A stretch of DNA of 64,000 nucleotides from Desulfocucumis sp964643075 (GCA_964643075.1 CAZXQO010000024.1:1-64000); one strand, 5' to 3'. Positions 1-9,084 are shown, counted from the first letter of the stretch. Numbers and translations: made by a program. The notes: a model not told the origin generated them from the sequence alone.

Positions 1-74
1 TCAATGAAAAAGAACGTTTCTTTGGAGACATAGACTCGGCATTGGAATGGCTATCTACTTTGCAGAATGAGTAA
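1..74 (+). CDS. 3' end of an unidentified gene (partial)
   Basis: An open frame (codons from base 3) runs in from the left edge and ends at TAA 72-74. The visible tail includes RFFGDIDSALEWL. This resembles the end of SpoIIAA-like STAS proteins, but the fragment is too short to assign. A strong terminator follows about 30 bases later, which supports this being a real gene end. Confidence 0.4.
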   Translation, partial: NEKERFFGDIDSALEWLSTLQNE

Positions 75-106
75 CCCTCATCTCTCTGATGTCGCATAAA
101 TAACAG

Positions 107-146
107 AATGTGCCATACCTCAAAAATGGTATGTGGCACATTTTTA
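107..146 (+). terminator. Rho-independent terminator after the partial gene
   Basis: The arms AATGTGCCATA and TATGTGGCACATT form a long hairpin around an A-rich loop. A run of five T follows on the plus strand. It would end the transcript of the partial gene at the left edge. Confidence 0.8.
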
Positions 147-405
147 ACATAAATCGAAAGATAATCCAGTATAAATGAGAACATCCTATTATTCCATCAG
201 GCTGTCCTACCGGAAATTAATAATTTTATATGAAGCGTTTAATATTACCCCATGCTACGTGAGTAAATTTTCAACCCCAAATGGGAATTTAATATTAATA
301 GAAGTTCAGATCTTCAGAGGTGAACTTCTGATCTAAGAATTGTTGCCATAAATATTTAACAAGCATCTAAAAGATATGATAACTAAATGGAGTGTACTAA
401 AGTAC
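147..405. other. AT-rich non-coding leader region
   Basis: No convincing gene is seen between the terminator and the pseudouridine synthase. There is a short inverted repeat near 301-335 (GAAGTTCAGATC / GATCTAAG-type pairing around AGAGGTGAACTTC), which could be a weak leader hairpin. Confidence 0.3.
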
Positions 406-1293
406 ATGCACATCGAATACAGGGTAACAAACGATAATGATAATCGAAAGGTCTCACAGATACTCAAGAACCATCTGAAATTTTCCCGTGGTGAAATACG
501 AAGGATTAAACGCTTTGCCGGACTTATGGTGAACGATCAAACAGTTCGTTTGGATTGGCTGGTAAAAGAAGGCGATTTAATACGGGTAAATTTTCAGGAT
601 GATGATGATCAACCGGTAATACCCCAGGACATACCCTTGAATATTCTCTTTGAGGATGAACATATCCTGGTAGTGAACAAACCATTTAATATGCTGGTAC
701 ACCCGCTTTCCTATCATGTTCTGAACACCTTGGCTAACGGCGTTATTTACCATTGGCAGCTACAAGGACATAACAGCAAATTCAGATCGGTCAGCCGGTT
801 GGATAAAGATACTTCTGGAGTTATCTTAATTGCCAAAAGCAGTTACATCTGCCATCAACTTGCCGAGCAAATGAAAAACGGCATGTGCCGGAGGGAATAC
901 CTGGCAGTGGTGCATAACCAAATAACTGTGAATTCAGGAATAATTAATTTCCCTATCGGTCGGCCCCATGATGACTCCCTTATCTTCGGAGTAACATCCC
1001 AGGGTAAAGAAGCGATCACTCATTTTACCGTAATGCAGCGTTTCGCCAGCGGCAGTCTGGTCAAATTGCGGTTAGAAACAGGCCGTACCCACCAAATAAG
1101 AGTTCATATGAGACATTTAGGCCATCCCTTAATGGGAGATGATCTATACGGGGGTAGTTTAGCTCTGATCCATCGTCAGGCTTTACATAGTTGGCATCTG
1201 GAGTTTAACCATCCTGTCACAAAGGAAAACATGCAACTGGAGGCCCCTCTGCCAGCCGATATGACATTTTTAATCAATGAATTAAAAAAATAG
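406..1293 (+). CDS. RluA/RluD-family pseudouridine synthase
   Basis: Isomerises uridine to pseudouridine in rRNA or tRNA; the target cannot be told from sequence. An S4-like RNA-binding segment occupies about residues 1-75. The catalytic domain follows with the RLDKDTSG motif, whose first Asp (about residue 133 from this start) is the nucleophile in the family. The downstream GRTHQIRVH motif is also typical. About 295 residues is the usual family length. I chose ATG 406, which has GGAG at 389-392 upstream, over ATG 376, which lacks a good site; the 13-base spacing is long, so the start is uncertain. It stands alone between a terminator and a convergent small gene. Family assignment is firm, substrate is not. 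Confidence 0.85.
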   Translation: MHIEYRVTNDNDNRKVSQILKNHLKFSRGEIRRIKRFAGLMVNDQTVRLDWLVKEGDLIRVNFQDDDDQPVIPQDIPLNILFEDEHILVVNKPFNMLVHPLSYHVLNTLANGVIYHWQLQGHNSKFRSVSRLDKDTSGVILIAKSSYICHQLAEQMKNGMCRREYLAVVHNQITVNSGIINFPIGRPHDDSLIFGVTSQGKEAITHFTVMQRFASGSLVKLRLETGRTHQIRVHMRHLGHPLMGDDLYGGSLALIHRQALHSWHLEFNHPVTKENMQLEAPLPADMTFLINELKK

Positions 1294-1359
1294 GGGGTTG
1301 TCTGTGACCTGGTGTGGGATGGTGAGGATGATCGGTACCAGTGTACGATATAAAAGTTA

Positions 1360-1545
1360 TTATTTTTTAGACATGAATTTTTCTTCAAAGCCAATACAAT
1401 TTGTGCCTGTGTGTCTTAGAACTTCTAAAGATGGAATATGTTTCGTTACAATTCTATACAACCGGCAGCCGTTGGGCTGCTTATTGTTCCAGGTTATATA
1501 AAAGTACTTGCATTTCATGCAGTTTGGTTTTTCTACTGAATGCAA
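1360..1545 (-). CDS. Small conserved Cys-rich protein (61 aa)
   Basis: Starts at TTG 1545 with a textbook AAGGAGA seven bases upstream, which is strong evidence that it is translated. Four cysteines lie in a C-x2-C ... GC ... C pattern. The visible motifs are MKCKYFYITWN, QPNGCR and a final Cys in TNCIGF. Similar short proteins with a CxxC followed by an aromatic-ITW stretch and a GCR motif are, as far as I recall, conserved in anaerobic sulfate reducers and clostridia, perhaps as zinc ribbons. The biochemical role is unknown. It converges on the pseudouridine synthase gene, 66 bases apart. Confidence 0.65.
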   Translation of the reverse strand: MHSVEKPNCMKCKYFYITWNNKQPNGCRLYRIVTKHIPSLEVLRHTGTNCIGFEEKFMSKK

Positions 1546-1724
1546 TTTACTATCTCCTTAATAATTATTTGTTTAATTTTATCAAAAAAATTAGTAGCAT
1601 TGCATAAACAAAAAGCTAAAATATTGACATATGTTTACTGCTTATAAAGGATTTTCCTCAATTGTGTTGAATTAAATAATATATTTCAAGTAGGCTGCAA
1701 GATTCTGTATACCGGGGTGTAGTT

Positions 1725-2393
1725 GTGCAAATAGATTTGCTATTACAAATGATGCAACTGCAGATGATGAGTTCCGCCACCGGCGCCTGCGAAAACCGGG
1801 AGCAGGATAGCTCGCTGGATTCCGGGTTTGCTCTGGTGCTTGCTTCCGTGCTGGCGGCTGCCGGTTCGGGGAGTGGCGGGGCATCCCTGATGCCCTCTTA
1901 TATGCCTGGCGTCCTGAGAACGTATGGCAGCGGCAGCGCATATCCTACCGTTTCAGGTGCAAAACAGCAGCATAACCGGCCGGTAAGCGAAGGGGTTTAC
2001 CCTGCTGAAACAGGCATTGAAACGATGATTTCCCGGGTGTCGGAGAAATATGACCTTGACCCGGCTCTTGTAAAGGCAGTGGTAAAGGTTGAATCGGGAT
2101 TTAACTCCCGGGCGGTTTCTAACTCCGGAGCCATGGGGCTAATGCAGCTTATGCCGGAGACTGCCGCTTCCCTTGGCGTGAAGGATCCCTTCAACTCCAG
2201 TGAAAATTTGGAGGCGGGTGCCCGCTACCTGAAGTCAATGCTGGATCGGTACAACGGCAACGTCGATTTGGCCCTGGCCGCATATAATGCCGGTCCCGGC
2301 GCTGTGCAAAAGCACGGGGGAATACCTCCGTACAGGGAAACGCTGGCCTATCTGCAGCGGGTGAATCAAAGCCGTCTGGAGTACACGGTTTGA
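1725..2393 (+). CDS. Lytic transglycosylase, SLT domain
   Basis: Cleaves the MurNAc-GlcNAc bond of peptidoglycan. The C-terminal half (about 95-222) is a Slt-type domain with catalytic Glu at about residue 123 in the VESGFNS motif, the AMGLMQLMP motif, and the AAYNAGPGAV motif that lines the glycan cleft. The N-terminal 90 residues are low-complexity and Gly/Ser-rich, with no clear lipobox. A short hydrophobic stretch near residues 35-46 could act as a non-cleaved signal or an export linker. The start is GTG 1725 with GGGGTG upstream. It is followed by a repeat and then comEC on the same strand, without tight coupling. Confidence 0.9.
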   Translation: MQIDLLLQMMQLQMMSSATGACENREQDSSLDSGFALVLASVLAAAGSGSGGASLMPSYMPGVLRTYGSGSAYPTVSGAKQQHNRPVSEGVYPAETGIETMISRVSEKYDLDPALVKAVVKVESGFNSRAVSNSGAMGLMQLMPETAASLGVKDPFNSSENLEAGARYLKSMLDRYNGNVDLALAAYNAGPGAVQKHGGIPPYRETLAYLQRVNQSRLEYTV

Positions 2394-2419
2394 CGAGGGG
2401 TCAGGCTCTTAGCTAACAA

Positions 2420-2471
2420 CAGGAGTCAGCATGAGAGAACGGTTTATCGTCTCGAGATATTCTGACTCCTG
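2420..2471. repeat. Inverted repeat between transglycosylase and comEC
   Basis: CAGGAGTCAG at 2420-2429 is exactly complementary to CTGACTCCTG at 2462-2471, enclosing 32 bases. There is no T tract, so it is more like a dispersed palindromic repeat than a terminator. I see no second copy in this window. Confidence 0.5.
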
Positions 2472-2519
2472 AGTTCTGAATACCTGAATAATTGTATATC
2501 ATGTACCGGAGGTTTTAAG

Positions 2520-5030
2520 TTGACTTCCAGGCCTCTAGTTTTCCTTGTTATGGCCTATATAGCGGGTATACTGGCTGAGGCAGTGCTAAGAACGGATCCC
2601 TTATTGCCGCTGCTGGTCTCCTTTGCGGTATTCCTCACAGTTGTATGCCTGTTTCTGTTTCTGCGGCGGGGCGTTGGCCCCGCCCTTTTAATGTTGTTTT
2701 TCCTGGCGGGAATGGCCCTGGCCGGCCCTGACCTCAATGAAGAGGGCAGGCTTTACGAGCCCTACCGGGGGCACTTTGTAACCGTGGAGGGAATAGTGTC
2801 CGGAGAGCCGGATATCAGAAAGACCGGCACTATGTACCCGTTCAATACCAGATGGATAACCTTCGGGGGAACCCGGCGGCGGGTGGAAGGGCCTGTAATT
2901 ATCCGCGCAGAGGCAGGCGGGCGGGTATATGGTTACGGTGACACGCTGAAGGTTCGGGGCTATCTTTCCTTGCCGGACAACCCGGGAAACCCCGGCCAGT
3001 TCGATTACCGCACCTATCTTTTACGCAGGGGAGTAGGGGCGGTCTTATCTGTAACCGGCGGGGATGCTTTTACAAAAATGGGTTCCGTCTACGGTAACCC
3101 AATGATGAAATTGACCCTGGCATTTAAGGATCGTCTGCTGCAGGTGGCCGCAAGGACTATGCCGCCGGATCAGGCCACCCTTGTCAACGGTATTGTGTTT
3201 GGCGTGGTGGGGGATATAACTCCTGCGGATAGGGAAATTTTTTGTGAAACAGGTGTATTTCACATTCTCAGCGTCAGCGGCCTGCATGTGGGTATGCTGA
3301 TGGCGGCGGTACTGGGGTTACTAAGTCTTTTTAATATTTCACAGCGATCCAGGCTGATTGTCGTTCTGTCCATATTATTTGTCTATGCGGCGATGACCGG
3401 GCTGAGCCCGCCGGTGGTAAGGGCGACGCTGATGGCCGCAGTACTGCTTCTGGGCCATTACTGGGGAAGGGAAGCGGACTGGCCCACCAGTATGGCCCTG
3501 GCCGCCATGGTTATACTCTTTTTCAGCCCCGGGGCACTTTTCGAGCCGGGTTTCCAGCTTTCCTTCAGTGCCACCTGGGGCATATTGTACCTTACCCCGG
3601 CAATCAGGGGACTGCTGGCGAACAAGCTGCACATACCCGGCCGGATCGCTTTGTTAATAGCCGTTCCTCTGGCGGCCCAGCTTGGCACGGTGCCCCTGAT
3701 AGCTATTCATTTCAATTTGTTGACGGCTGCGGCGCTGCCGGCAAATCTGCTTGCCGTGCCTCTGACGGGAATAATACTGCCCCTTGGCGCCCTGTCTGCC
3801 CTGGCCGGACAGATTTGGGACGGCCTGGCCGGGGTTATCAACGTGGTTAACGGGCTGCTGCTGGAACTGTTCAGATGGCTGGTAACCGGCATCAGGGAGA
3901 TCCCGGGGCTGTTTTTTTATGTAAAATCTCCGCCGTGGACCTTAGCCCTATTCTGGTATCCGCTGCTTTGGATTATGGCTGCTCCTGCTGCTGGAATACC
4001 CGGCGCCGCGGGTGAGGAAGGTTTTGCCGCCGCTGCCGGCGGGTCATTACACCGGAACCTCCGGGAATACTATACTCCGGCGGCCAGGCGGGTTTTTATT
4101 ATATTGCTGTCCGCAGGTTTGCTGCTCTCGGTGCTGTGGGTATGGGAGCCGGGTGACGACAGGCTAAAAATTCATTTTATTGATGTAGGGCAGGGTGACA
4201 GCATTTATGTGGAGTTTCCCGGCCACGGCAACATGCTGGTGGACGCCGGGGGAAAAAGAGGGGAATTTGCATCCGGCAGGGGAGCCGGAGAGACGGTGGT
4301 TGCGTATTTAAAAAGACAGGGTGTCAACGACCTGGATGTGCTGGTAATCACCCACTCCCATGAGGACCACGCCGGAGGGGTGAGGGCGGTGGTGGATCGT
4401 TTCAGAGTGGGGATGGTGGTGGTTGCGCCGCTGGCCGGGGGAGGAAACGGGGGAGCAGGCGCTGCGGAGGAAGGGGACCAGCAGGCTGGGAAAGACGGCG
4501 TCGATTCGGCTTATTTCAGGCTTTTGGAGTATATTGCCCGCCGGGGCATACCTTTGTACGCCGTTTCGGCGGGGGACCGTCTGATGCGCGATTCCGCAGC
4601 GGGTGTGGAAGTGCTTAATCCCAGCTCTGAATTGCTGGCAGGTACCCACTCCGACCAGAACAATAATTCGGTGGCTTTGATGCTCACTTACGGTAGGGAA
4701 AAATTCCTGCTAACCAGTGACATGGAGGAGGAGTCCCAGCGGCGGCTGCTGGAGACAGGAATCGGGCTGGCTTGCGACGTTTTAAAGGTGCCTCACCACG
4801 GTAGCCGCTATATTTCCCGGGAATTCCTGGAGCAAACAAGGCCAAGCCTGGCTGTGATATCTGTAGGCAGAAACAATTCCTTTGGCCATCCGGATCCCCA
4901 AACCCTGACTTGGCTGGATGATTTGGGAGTAAAGGTGTACCGCACTGACCGGGATGGCGCCGTGGTAGTATCAACGGACGGTGCAAGGTTATGGGTGAAA
5001 AAGGGCAGAGTGGATAAAAATGTTGAATAA
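2520..5030 (+). CDS. comEC: ComEC/Rec2 DNA uptake channel
   Basis: Membrane channel and nuclease for entry of single-stranded DNA during natural transformation. Three parts are visible in the usual order. An N-terminal membrane and OB-type segment (DUF4131, about 1-190) comes first. The Competence transmembrane domain follows, carrying the LSVSGLHVGML signature near residue 247. A C-terminal metallo-beta-lactamase domain starts near 550 with HSHEDH at about 611 and HHGS near 758. The length of 836 aa is normal for the full three-domain form. It starts at TTG 2520 with GGAGG eight bases before. A glycine-rich insert near 640-660 is a local oddity. No comEA or comEB is adjacent, so competence cannot be concluded. 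Confidence 0.93.
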   Translation: MTSRPLVFLVMAYIAGILAEAVLRTDPLLPLLVSFAVFLTVVCLFLFLRRGVGPALLMLFFLAGMALAGPDLNEEGRLYEPYRGHFVTVEGIVSGEPDIRKTGTMYPFNTRWITFGGTRRRVEGPVIIRAEAGGRVYGYGDTLKVRGYLSLPDNPGNPGQFDYRTYLLRRGVGAVLSVTGGDAFTKMGSVYGNPMMKLTLAFKDRLLQVAARTMPPDQATLVNGIVFGVVGDITPADREIFCETGVFHILSVSGLHVGMLMAAVLGLLSLFNISQRSRLIVVLSILFVYAAMTGLSPPVVRATLMAAVLLLGHYWGREADWPTSMALAAMVILFFSPGALFEPGFQLSFSATWGILYLTPAIRGLLANKLHIPGRIALLIAVPLAAQLGTVPLIAIHFNLLTAAALPANLLAVPLTGIILPLGALSALAGQIWDGLAGVINVVNGLLLELFRWLVTGIREIPGLFFYVKSPPWTLALFWYPLLWIMAAPAAGIPGAAGEEGFAAAAGGSLHRNLREYYTPAARRVFIILLSAGLLLSVLWVWEPGDDRLKIHFIDVGQGDSIYVEFPGHGNMLVDAGGKRGEFASGRGAGETVVAYLKRQGVNDLDVLVITHSHEDHAGGVRAVVDRFRVGMVVVAPLAGGGNGGAGAAEEGDQQAGKDGVDSAYFRLLEYIARRGIPLYAVSAGDRLMRDSAAGVEVLNPSSELLAGTHSDQNNNSVALMLTYGREKFLLTSDMEEESQRRLLETGIGLACDVLKVPHHGSRYISREFLEQTRPSLAVISVGRNNSFGHPDPQTLTWLDDLGVKVYRTDRDGAVVVSTDGARLWVKKGRVDKNVE

Positions 5031-5149
5031 GACAGCTTGTCGTAATATATTTTCCCGAAATTTTGTTTTTTTGGAGGATTTTTCTCAGGCATGCCAAATA
5101 CTATTTTATACGCGAATAACTGTTAACTGTAAGGACATGAGGTAATGAC

Positions 5150-6022
5150 ATGCGCAAAGCAGCAATTGTGGTAATTCTTCTTTTATTGTTTCCCTTCCAG
5201 GCTTCATATGCCGCTGATGGTCCTCCCGCCGGACTTCCCGTGCCGCAGGATGGGGTGGCGGTTCTTGCCTACCATCACCTGGAGCCGTCCTCCACCGGGA
5301 AATACCTGACTAACTCCGCGGTGCTGCCTGTGGAAGAATTTGCCTGGCAAATGGAATACCTGCACGATAACAATTTTTACACCATGACCATGGAAGAGAT
5401 GAAGGAGTATTTGGTCGGCAGATTTAATCCCCCCCGCCGGGCGGTGCTGATTACTTTTGATGACGGGTACGAGTCAAATTATACTTATGCCTTTCCGCTG
5501 CTTACCCGGTATAGTTTCAGGGCAGCCATATTTTTAATTGGGAAAAAGCCTCGGGATGAATATGGGGGAACCGGTCCCGTCACCGAAGGCGGCAGTGTGC
5601 CTAACCGCCACCTGACCACATACCAGATGAAAACCATGCTGAGGACCGGGTTACTCGAATTCGGCTGCCATACCTACGACAACCACAGGCTTATTGACGG
5701 CAAGGCCGCCCTGACTGTGCTCGGAACCGACGTTATAAGGGAGGATTTGCTGCGTTTTAATAATACGCTGGGTATGGTTGGTATCCCCGTCTCCTCCGCC
5801 ATAGCCTATCCCTTTGGAGCCGGAAGCAAGAATGCGGTTGAGGCGGCATCCTCCATGGGTTACCGGATGGGTTTTACAGTTAATCCGGGATATGTTCACC
5901 CGGGCGATAATTCAATGTTTATTAACAGATTTTCCATTCGCTCCGGGGATGGCAGGGAGTATTTTACCCGTGTGGTAAATGGCGACTGGAAGCCGCCGGA
6001 AAAAGTAACGCCAAAGGAGTGA
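5150..6022 (+). CDS. Secreted polysaccharide deacetylase (NodB fold)
   Basis: Probably removes N- or O-acetyl groups from a cell-wall or exopolysaccharide. A signal peptide spans about residues 1-22 (RKAA followed by a hydrophobic core ending ASYAADG). The NodB domain begins around residue 35 with the YHH motif. The TFDDGY motif near 101-106 supplies the catalytic and metal-binding Asp pair, and a conserved Gly-Cys-His-Thr stretch follows near 175. The ATG at 5150 follows GAGGT. The stop overlaps the Shine-Dalgarno region of the next gene, so the two may be transcribed together, although their functions look unrelated. Confidence 0.88.
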   Translation: MRKAAIVVILLLLFPFQASYAADGPPAGLPVPQDGVAVLAYHHLEPSSTGKYLTNSAVLPVEEFAWQMEYLHDNNFYTMTMEEMKEYLVGRFNPPRRAVLITFDDGYESNYTYAFPLLTRYSFRAAIFLIGKKPRDEYGGTGPVTEGGSVPNRHLTTYQMKTMLRTGLLEFGCHTYDNHRLIDGKAALTVLGTDVIREDLLRFNNTLGMVGIPVSSAIAYPFGAGSKNAVEAASSMGYRMGFTVNPGYVHPGDNSMFINRFSIRSGDGREYFTRVVNGDWKPPEKVTPKE

Positions 6023-6027
6023 ATGTA

Positions 6028-6759
6028 ATGGGTACAGGAGTGTTTCGACAGAGAAATGGCATGGTCGCCGTGGATGTTGTGGCGGCCTGCGGAGTGTTAA
6101 CCCCCGGACAATTGTCGGGGTTGTCCCGAAAGCTAGAGGAACTGGAGGCTTTCAGGGTCAAGCTGACTTCCCGCCAGACCATGGTGGTTGTGTTAGCAGA
6201 GGAAAAGGTGCAGGCTTTGATTGAAGCACTGCCTGCACTGGATCTGGTATTGTCTCCTTACGGTGACGTAATCCGGGCGGTAAAGGCTTGCGCAGGCAAT
6301 GCGGCCCTTTGCCCCCGTTCCACCGGGGAGGCCCTTGACCTGGGTATTGAATTGCAGAAAAAATATCTGGGCAGGCAGGCCCCCAAGGATTTTAAAATTG
6401 CGGTGGCCGGATGCTACAGGGGCTGCGTGGATCCGCACTGCGCGGATTTCGGGGTGGTTGCCGTGGGGAAGGATGTCTTCGATGTGATTATAGGAGGTTA
6501 CGGGGGCAGCGCAAAACCTCTGCACGGTAAACTAATCGCTCGCAAAGTAACCACCGGGGCAGTATATGCCGTACTTGACCACGTGCTGGATCGTTTCAGC
6601 GCCCTGGCCCAGCCGGGGGAAAAACTAGGCCGTGCTATTTCCAGGCTGGGGCTTGAAGCATTTATGCCTCCCGATGAATTAGTAACTGCTCAGTTGAAAC
6701 TAACAACAATGAATTTAAAAAATTTTTACTGTCCGGTCAGTAAGAAGGGGGTTGTATAA
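6028..6759 (+). CDS. Nitrite/sulfite reductase-like siroheme-FeS half-domain protein
   Basis: A 243-residue protein with the ferredoxin-like half domain followed by a Cys cluster of the siroheme/[4Fe-4S] type: CAGNAALC (about 90-97) and CYRGC (about 135-139). It is half the size of classical NirA or assimilatory sulfite reductase, so it corresponds to the small sulfite-reductase-like proteins seen in anaerobes. The electron acceptor is unknown. The ATG at 6028 is preferred over the overlapping GTG 6019 because AAGGAG sits eight bases upstream. Its stop codon overlaps the ATG of the next gene (TAATG), implying translational coupling with the Cys-rich partner. Confidence 0.75.
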   Translation: MGTGVFRQRNGMVAVDVVAACGVLTPGQLSGLSRKLEELEAFRVKLTSRQTMVVVLAEEKVQALIEALPALDLVLSPYGDVIRAVKACAGNAALCPRSTGEALDLGIELQKKYLGRQAPKDFKIAVAGCYRGCVDPHCADFGVVAVGKDVFDVIIGGYGGSAKPLHGKLIARKVTTGAVYAVLDHVLDRFSALAQPGEKLGRAISRLGLEAFMPPDELVTAQLKLTTMNLKNFYCPVSKKGVV

Positions 6760-7214
6760 TGGAACAACTAAGAAAAACAGATGAAATAAATCCCGCTGTT
6801 CTACAGGCGCTGCTGGAAAAGATATGCCGGGTCTGCGACTTGCTGGATACTACGGACTGTAAGGAATCAAGCTGCCTGGTGGGTTTCTCGAAAAAGGTTC
6901 TTAATTTCGCCGCCCAGAAGGGCATGCTGGACATTCCCGGGGCTACGGGGCTGATCCCCGCCAGCGATTTTAAACCCTATTACCCGGAAACCGTTGCCCC
7001 TGTGCTGGCGGAAACCTGCCGGCAGTGCAAGGAATGCCGGGACAACCACTCGCCTGATTGCGTGGTAGCCCTGGTACGGACGGCCATGGAACACACCATA
7101 CTGCCGGAAGCCATAACCTATCCCGGTAGTGTGTTCATGTATCTGGCCACCATTAAATCCCACGATGCTACTCTGGCCACCATGCTGGCGGAGGCGCTGA
7201 AAAAAAGAGCTTAA
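6759..7214 (+). CDS. Cys-rich protein coupled to the siroheme-like protein
   Basis: I do not recognise the family. The 151-residue protein has about ten cysteines. They are arranged as CRVCD near the N-terminus, DCKESSC around 35, and a tight ETCRQCKECRDN ... DC cluster near 89-107. These could bind an FeS cluster or zinc. No signal peptide or membrane segment is seen. Its ATG overlaps the stop of the siroheme-like gene and is preceded by AAGGGGG, so the two proteins are probably made together, perhaps as an electron-transfer or maturation partner. A strong terminator lies directly after the stop codon. Confidence 0.7.
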   Translation: MEQLRKTDEINPAVLQALLEKICRVCDLLDTTDCKESSCLVGFSKKVLNFAAQKGMLDIPGATGLIPASDFKPYYPETVAPVLAETCRQCKECRDNHSPDCVVALVRTAMEHTILPEAITYPGSVFMYLATIKSHDATLATMLAEALKKRA

Positions 7215-7217
7215 CAA

Positions 7218-7246
7218 AAAAAAGCCCCGGTGGGGGCTTTTTTTTG
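7218..7246 (+). terminator. Terminator of the siroheme-protein operon
   Basis: AAAAGCCCC and GGGGGCTTTT form the stem around a GGT loop, followed by a T run. It lies three bases after the stop of the Cys-rich gene. Confidence 0.9.
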
Positions 7247-7333
7247 TGGTATTGGAAATTTATACATCGGGTAATTGTGGATAACTTATTAGTTGCCCAA
7301 AGGATGGCAACTCCTTTTTTTGTTTTATATAGA

Positions 7334-7861
7334 TTATTTCTTGGGCACCAGTATGGCATCCAGTTTCTGGCGGCTTTCCTTCAGGTTGTATTCCAAATCC
7401 AGCATTGTTTCCGGCAAGTTATGCAGATACCTGTTGATATCAACGCTTAAACCAGTGTCCGGACGGGTCAGATCTATCTGTCCGGTGGACTGGAAATTGA
7501 TATCCTTGCGAATGTCGTTAAGGTATTGAATAACCAGTAACTCCCTTTTTCTGGAGATGCTGATATAGTTATTTAGTTCTTTTTTTAAATTTGCATCTTT
7601 TACAGAGCCGGCTAGTTGGTCCAAGTCCTTCAGTGTGTTCGTGCTCTGTTGTGCCCTGTCCATGTAATCAACCGCCAGGTTGCCGGGGAATGCGGGATCG
7701 TCGGGGATCATCTTGAACTGATAAAAGGTAATCATATTTTTTTCGTATTTGTCCAGTTCCGACTGTATTTTCTGTAAGGTGACCGTGGAGTCCTTTTTAG
7801 CGCAGCCGGCGCTAAAAACAAGAAACATTAGCACCAAACATAACAATACGTATTTTTTCAA
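7334..7861 (-). CDS. Putative lipoprotein, helical (175 aa)
   Basis: The signal peptide of about 20 residues ends in the lipobox FSAGC, so the mature protein should be anchored to the outer face of the membrane. The rest is rich in charged, probably helical or coiled-coil sequence and has no catalytic motif I recognise. The start ATG 7861 has GGAGG-like sequence upstream (GGGGAGGATTTCTCTTG). It lies 38 bases after the neighbouring lipoprotein gene on the same strand and may be cotranscribed with it. The function is unknown. Confidence 0.75.
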   Translation of the reverse strand: MKKYVLLCLVLMFLVFSAGCAKKDSTVTLQKIQSELDKYEKNMITFYQFKMIPDDPAFPGNLAVDYMDRAQQSTNTLKDLDQLAGSVKDANLKKELNNYISISRKRELLVIQYLNDIRKDINFQSTGQIDLTRPDTGLSVDINRYLHNLPETMLDLEYNLKESRQKLDAILVPKK

Positions 7862-7899
7862 GAGAAATCCTCCCCGTCATGAGTATTGAAAAATATTTT

Positions 7900-8937
7900 T
7901 TAGTATCCACCATAACCACTGTCAACCGGTTCGTAGTCAACCTTTTTTTGTTGTGTCCTGGTTTTGCCCCATTTGTTGGCTACCTGCGCAGTTATGGTGT
8001 TCATTCCTTCCTGGAGTTGAATAGTGCCGGTGAAGGTTCCGTTACTGTTGTTGATATTGGTTTTTACGTCGTTAACATATACCATCAGCACTGCGTTAGC
8101 ATCCGTAATGCCGCCTATGGCCAGTTCCTGGCTGGTGGTCTTGTCGGGAAGGATAAAAACCAGTCTGGGCTCGGGAGGGGTAAACGAAACGTTTTTTGTT
8201 GCCACTGTCTGCCCGCCCTGGGGATTGGTGGATACAACCTTTATTGTGTTGGTGCCGGGCATGAGTTGAACCGGCAGCGAAAAATTTCCCTTTTTGTCCG
8301 GCTTGGTACGGTTGCTGTTAACGTATACAAAGCAGTCAGGCTCAGTCTGGCCGGAAACGGTAACCGTTTCACTATCGCTGCTGTCCGGGGCAAGGGCCAG
8401 CAGCTTTGGAGTCAGCGGCTGGTAGTTAACCGTAATGTTCTGCTTGTCCGGTGAGCCCTTGGGGTTCAGGGTTACAATTTCAATGGTGTTTGTTCCCTTT
8501 TTTAACTTTACATCCCGTTTGAAATTACCCTGGGAATCCACCTGGGTTGCCTCGCCGTTAACATAAATATTGTTAGCCGCCTTGGTTTTTCCCATTATGG
8601 TCAGTGTTTCGTCCGCCGTTACTTCGGGTACCGGAGAAAGTTTGGTTTCCGACAGGGGCGTTTTGCCGCCATTCTGGTTATTTACTTGGCCAGCAGGATT
8701 GGCCGTTACCCCGGCCAGAGTATTGGCGATTTTCCCCCCGGTTGTTGCCCGTTGACCATTGTTGGTGGAGCCGTTCCCGGTATCCTGGCTCTGTCCTCCT
8801 GTCGTGCCTGACTGGCTGGAAGACGTCTGGCCTTGTGTGTCCGTGGGAGTTTGCTTGGTTTTACTTGTACAGCCGGACATTACAAGCAGTAGCATAATCA
8901 TTGCACCTAAGAATATTAAAAGAATATTTTTCTTCAT
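7900..8937 (-). CDS. Lipoprotein with tandem Ig-like domains
   Basis: A signal peptide ends in the lipobox VMSGC. A low-complexity Ser/Thr/Gly/Gln linker of about 70 residues follows, then three copies of a roughly 80-residue beta-sandwich module. Each module has a G-x-N-x-I-x-V/A pattern (GTNTIEIV, GTNTIKVV, GMNTITAQV) typical of glucodextranase-B/Big-type Ig-like domains. Such proteins usually display binding modules beyond the membrane; the ligand is unknown. ATG 8937 has GGAGGGAACG upstream. A long hairpin 150 bases upstream separates it from the UPF0210 gene. Confidence 0.78.
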   Translation of the reverse strand: MKKNILLIFLGAMIMLLLVMSGCTSKTKQTPTDTQGQTSSSQSGTTGGQSQDTGNGSTNNGQRATTGGKIANTLAGVTANPAGQVNNQNGGKTPLSETKLSPVPEVTADETLTIMGKTKAANNIYVNGEATQVDSQGNFKRDVKLKKGTNTIEIVTLNPKGSPDKQNITVNYQPLTPKLLALAPDSSDSETVTVSGQTEPDCFVYVNSNRTKPDKKGNFSLPVQLMPGTNTIKVVSTNPQGGQTVATKNVSFTPPEPRLVFILPDKTTSQELAIGGITDANAVLMVYVNDVKTNINNSNGTFTGTIQLQEGMNTITAQVANKWGKTRTQQKKVDYEPVDSGYGGY

Positions 8938-9084
8938 CGTTCCCTCCGGTGAAAAAAGGCATTTCTACAAGTTTTCAACAGAATATGATAATTTCCTCCC
9001 GATGAAGGCAGATCACCGCATAAACTTATGTAATTTTAGGTAATTTTTATAACTGCATATCGACATGTATTACCAGAATGCGCC

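Noticed and set aside
1621..1660. A TTGACA/TATAAA promoter upstream of the lytic transglycosylase
   Set aside because: The boxes are only about 12-13 bases apart, too close for a sigma-A promoter.
7879..8454. A 191-codon plus-strand open frame
   Set aside because: Antisense to the Ig-like lipoprotein gene, which has a lipobox, ribosome site and repeated domains.
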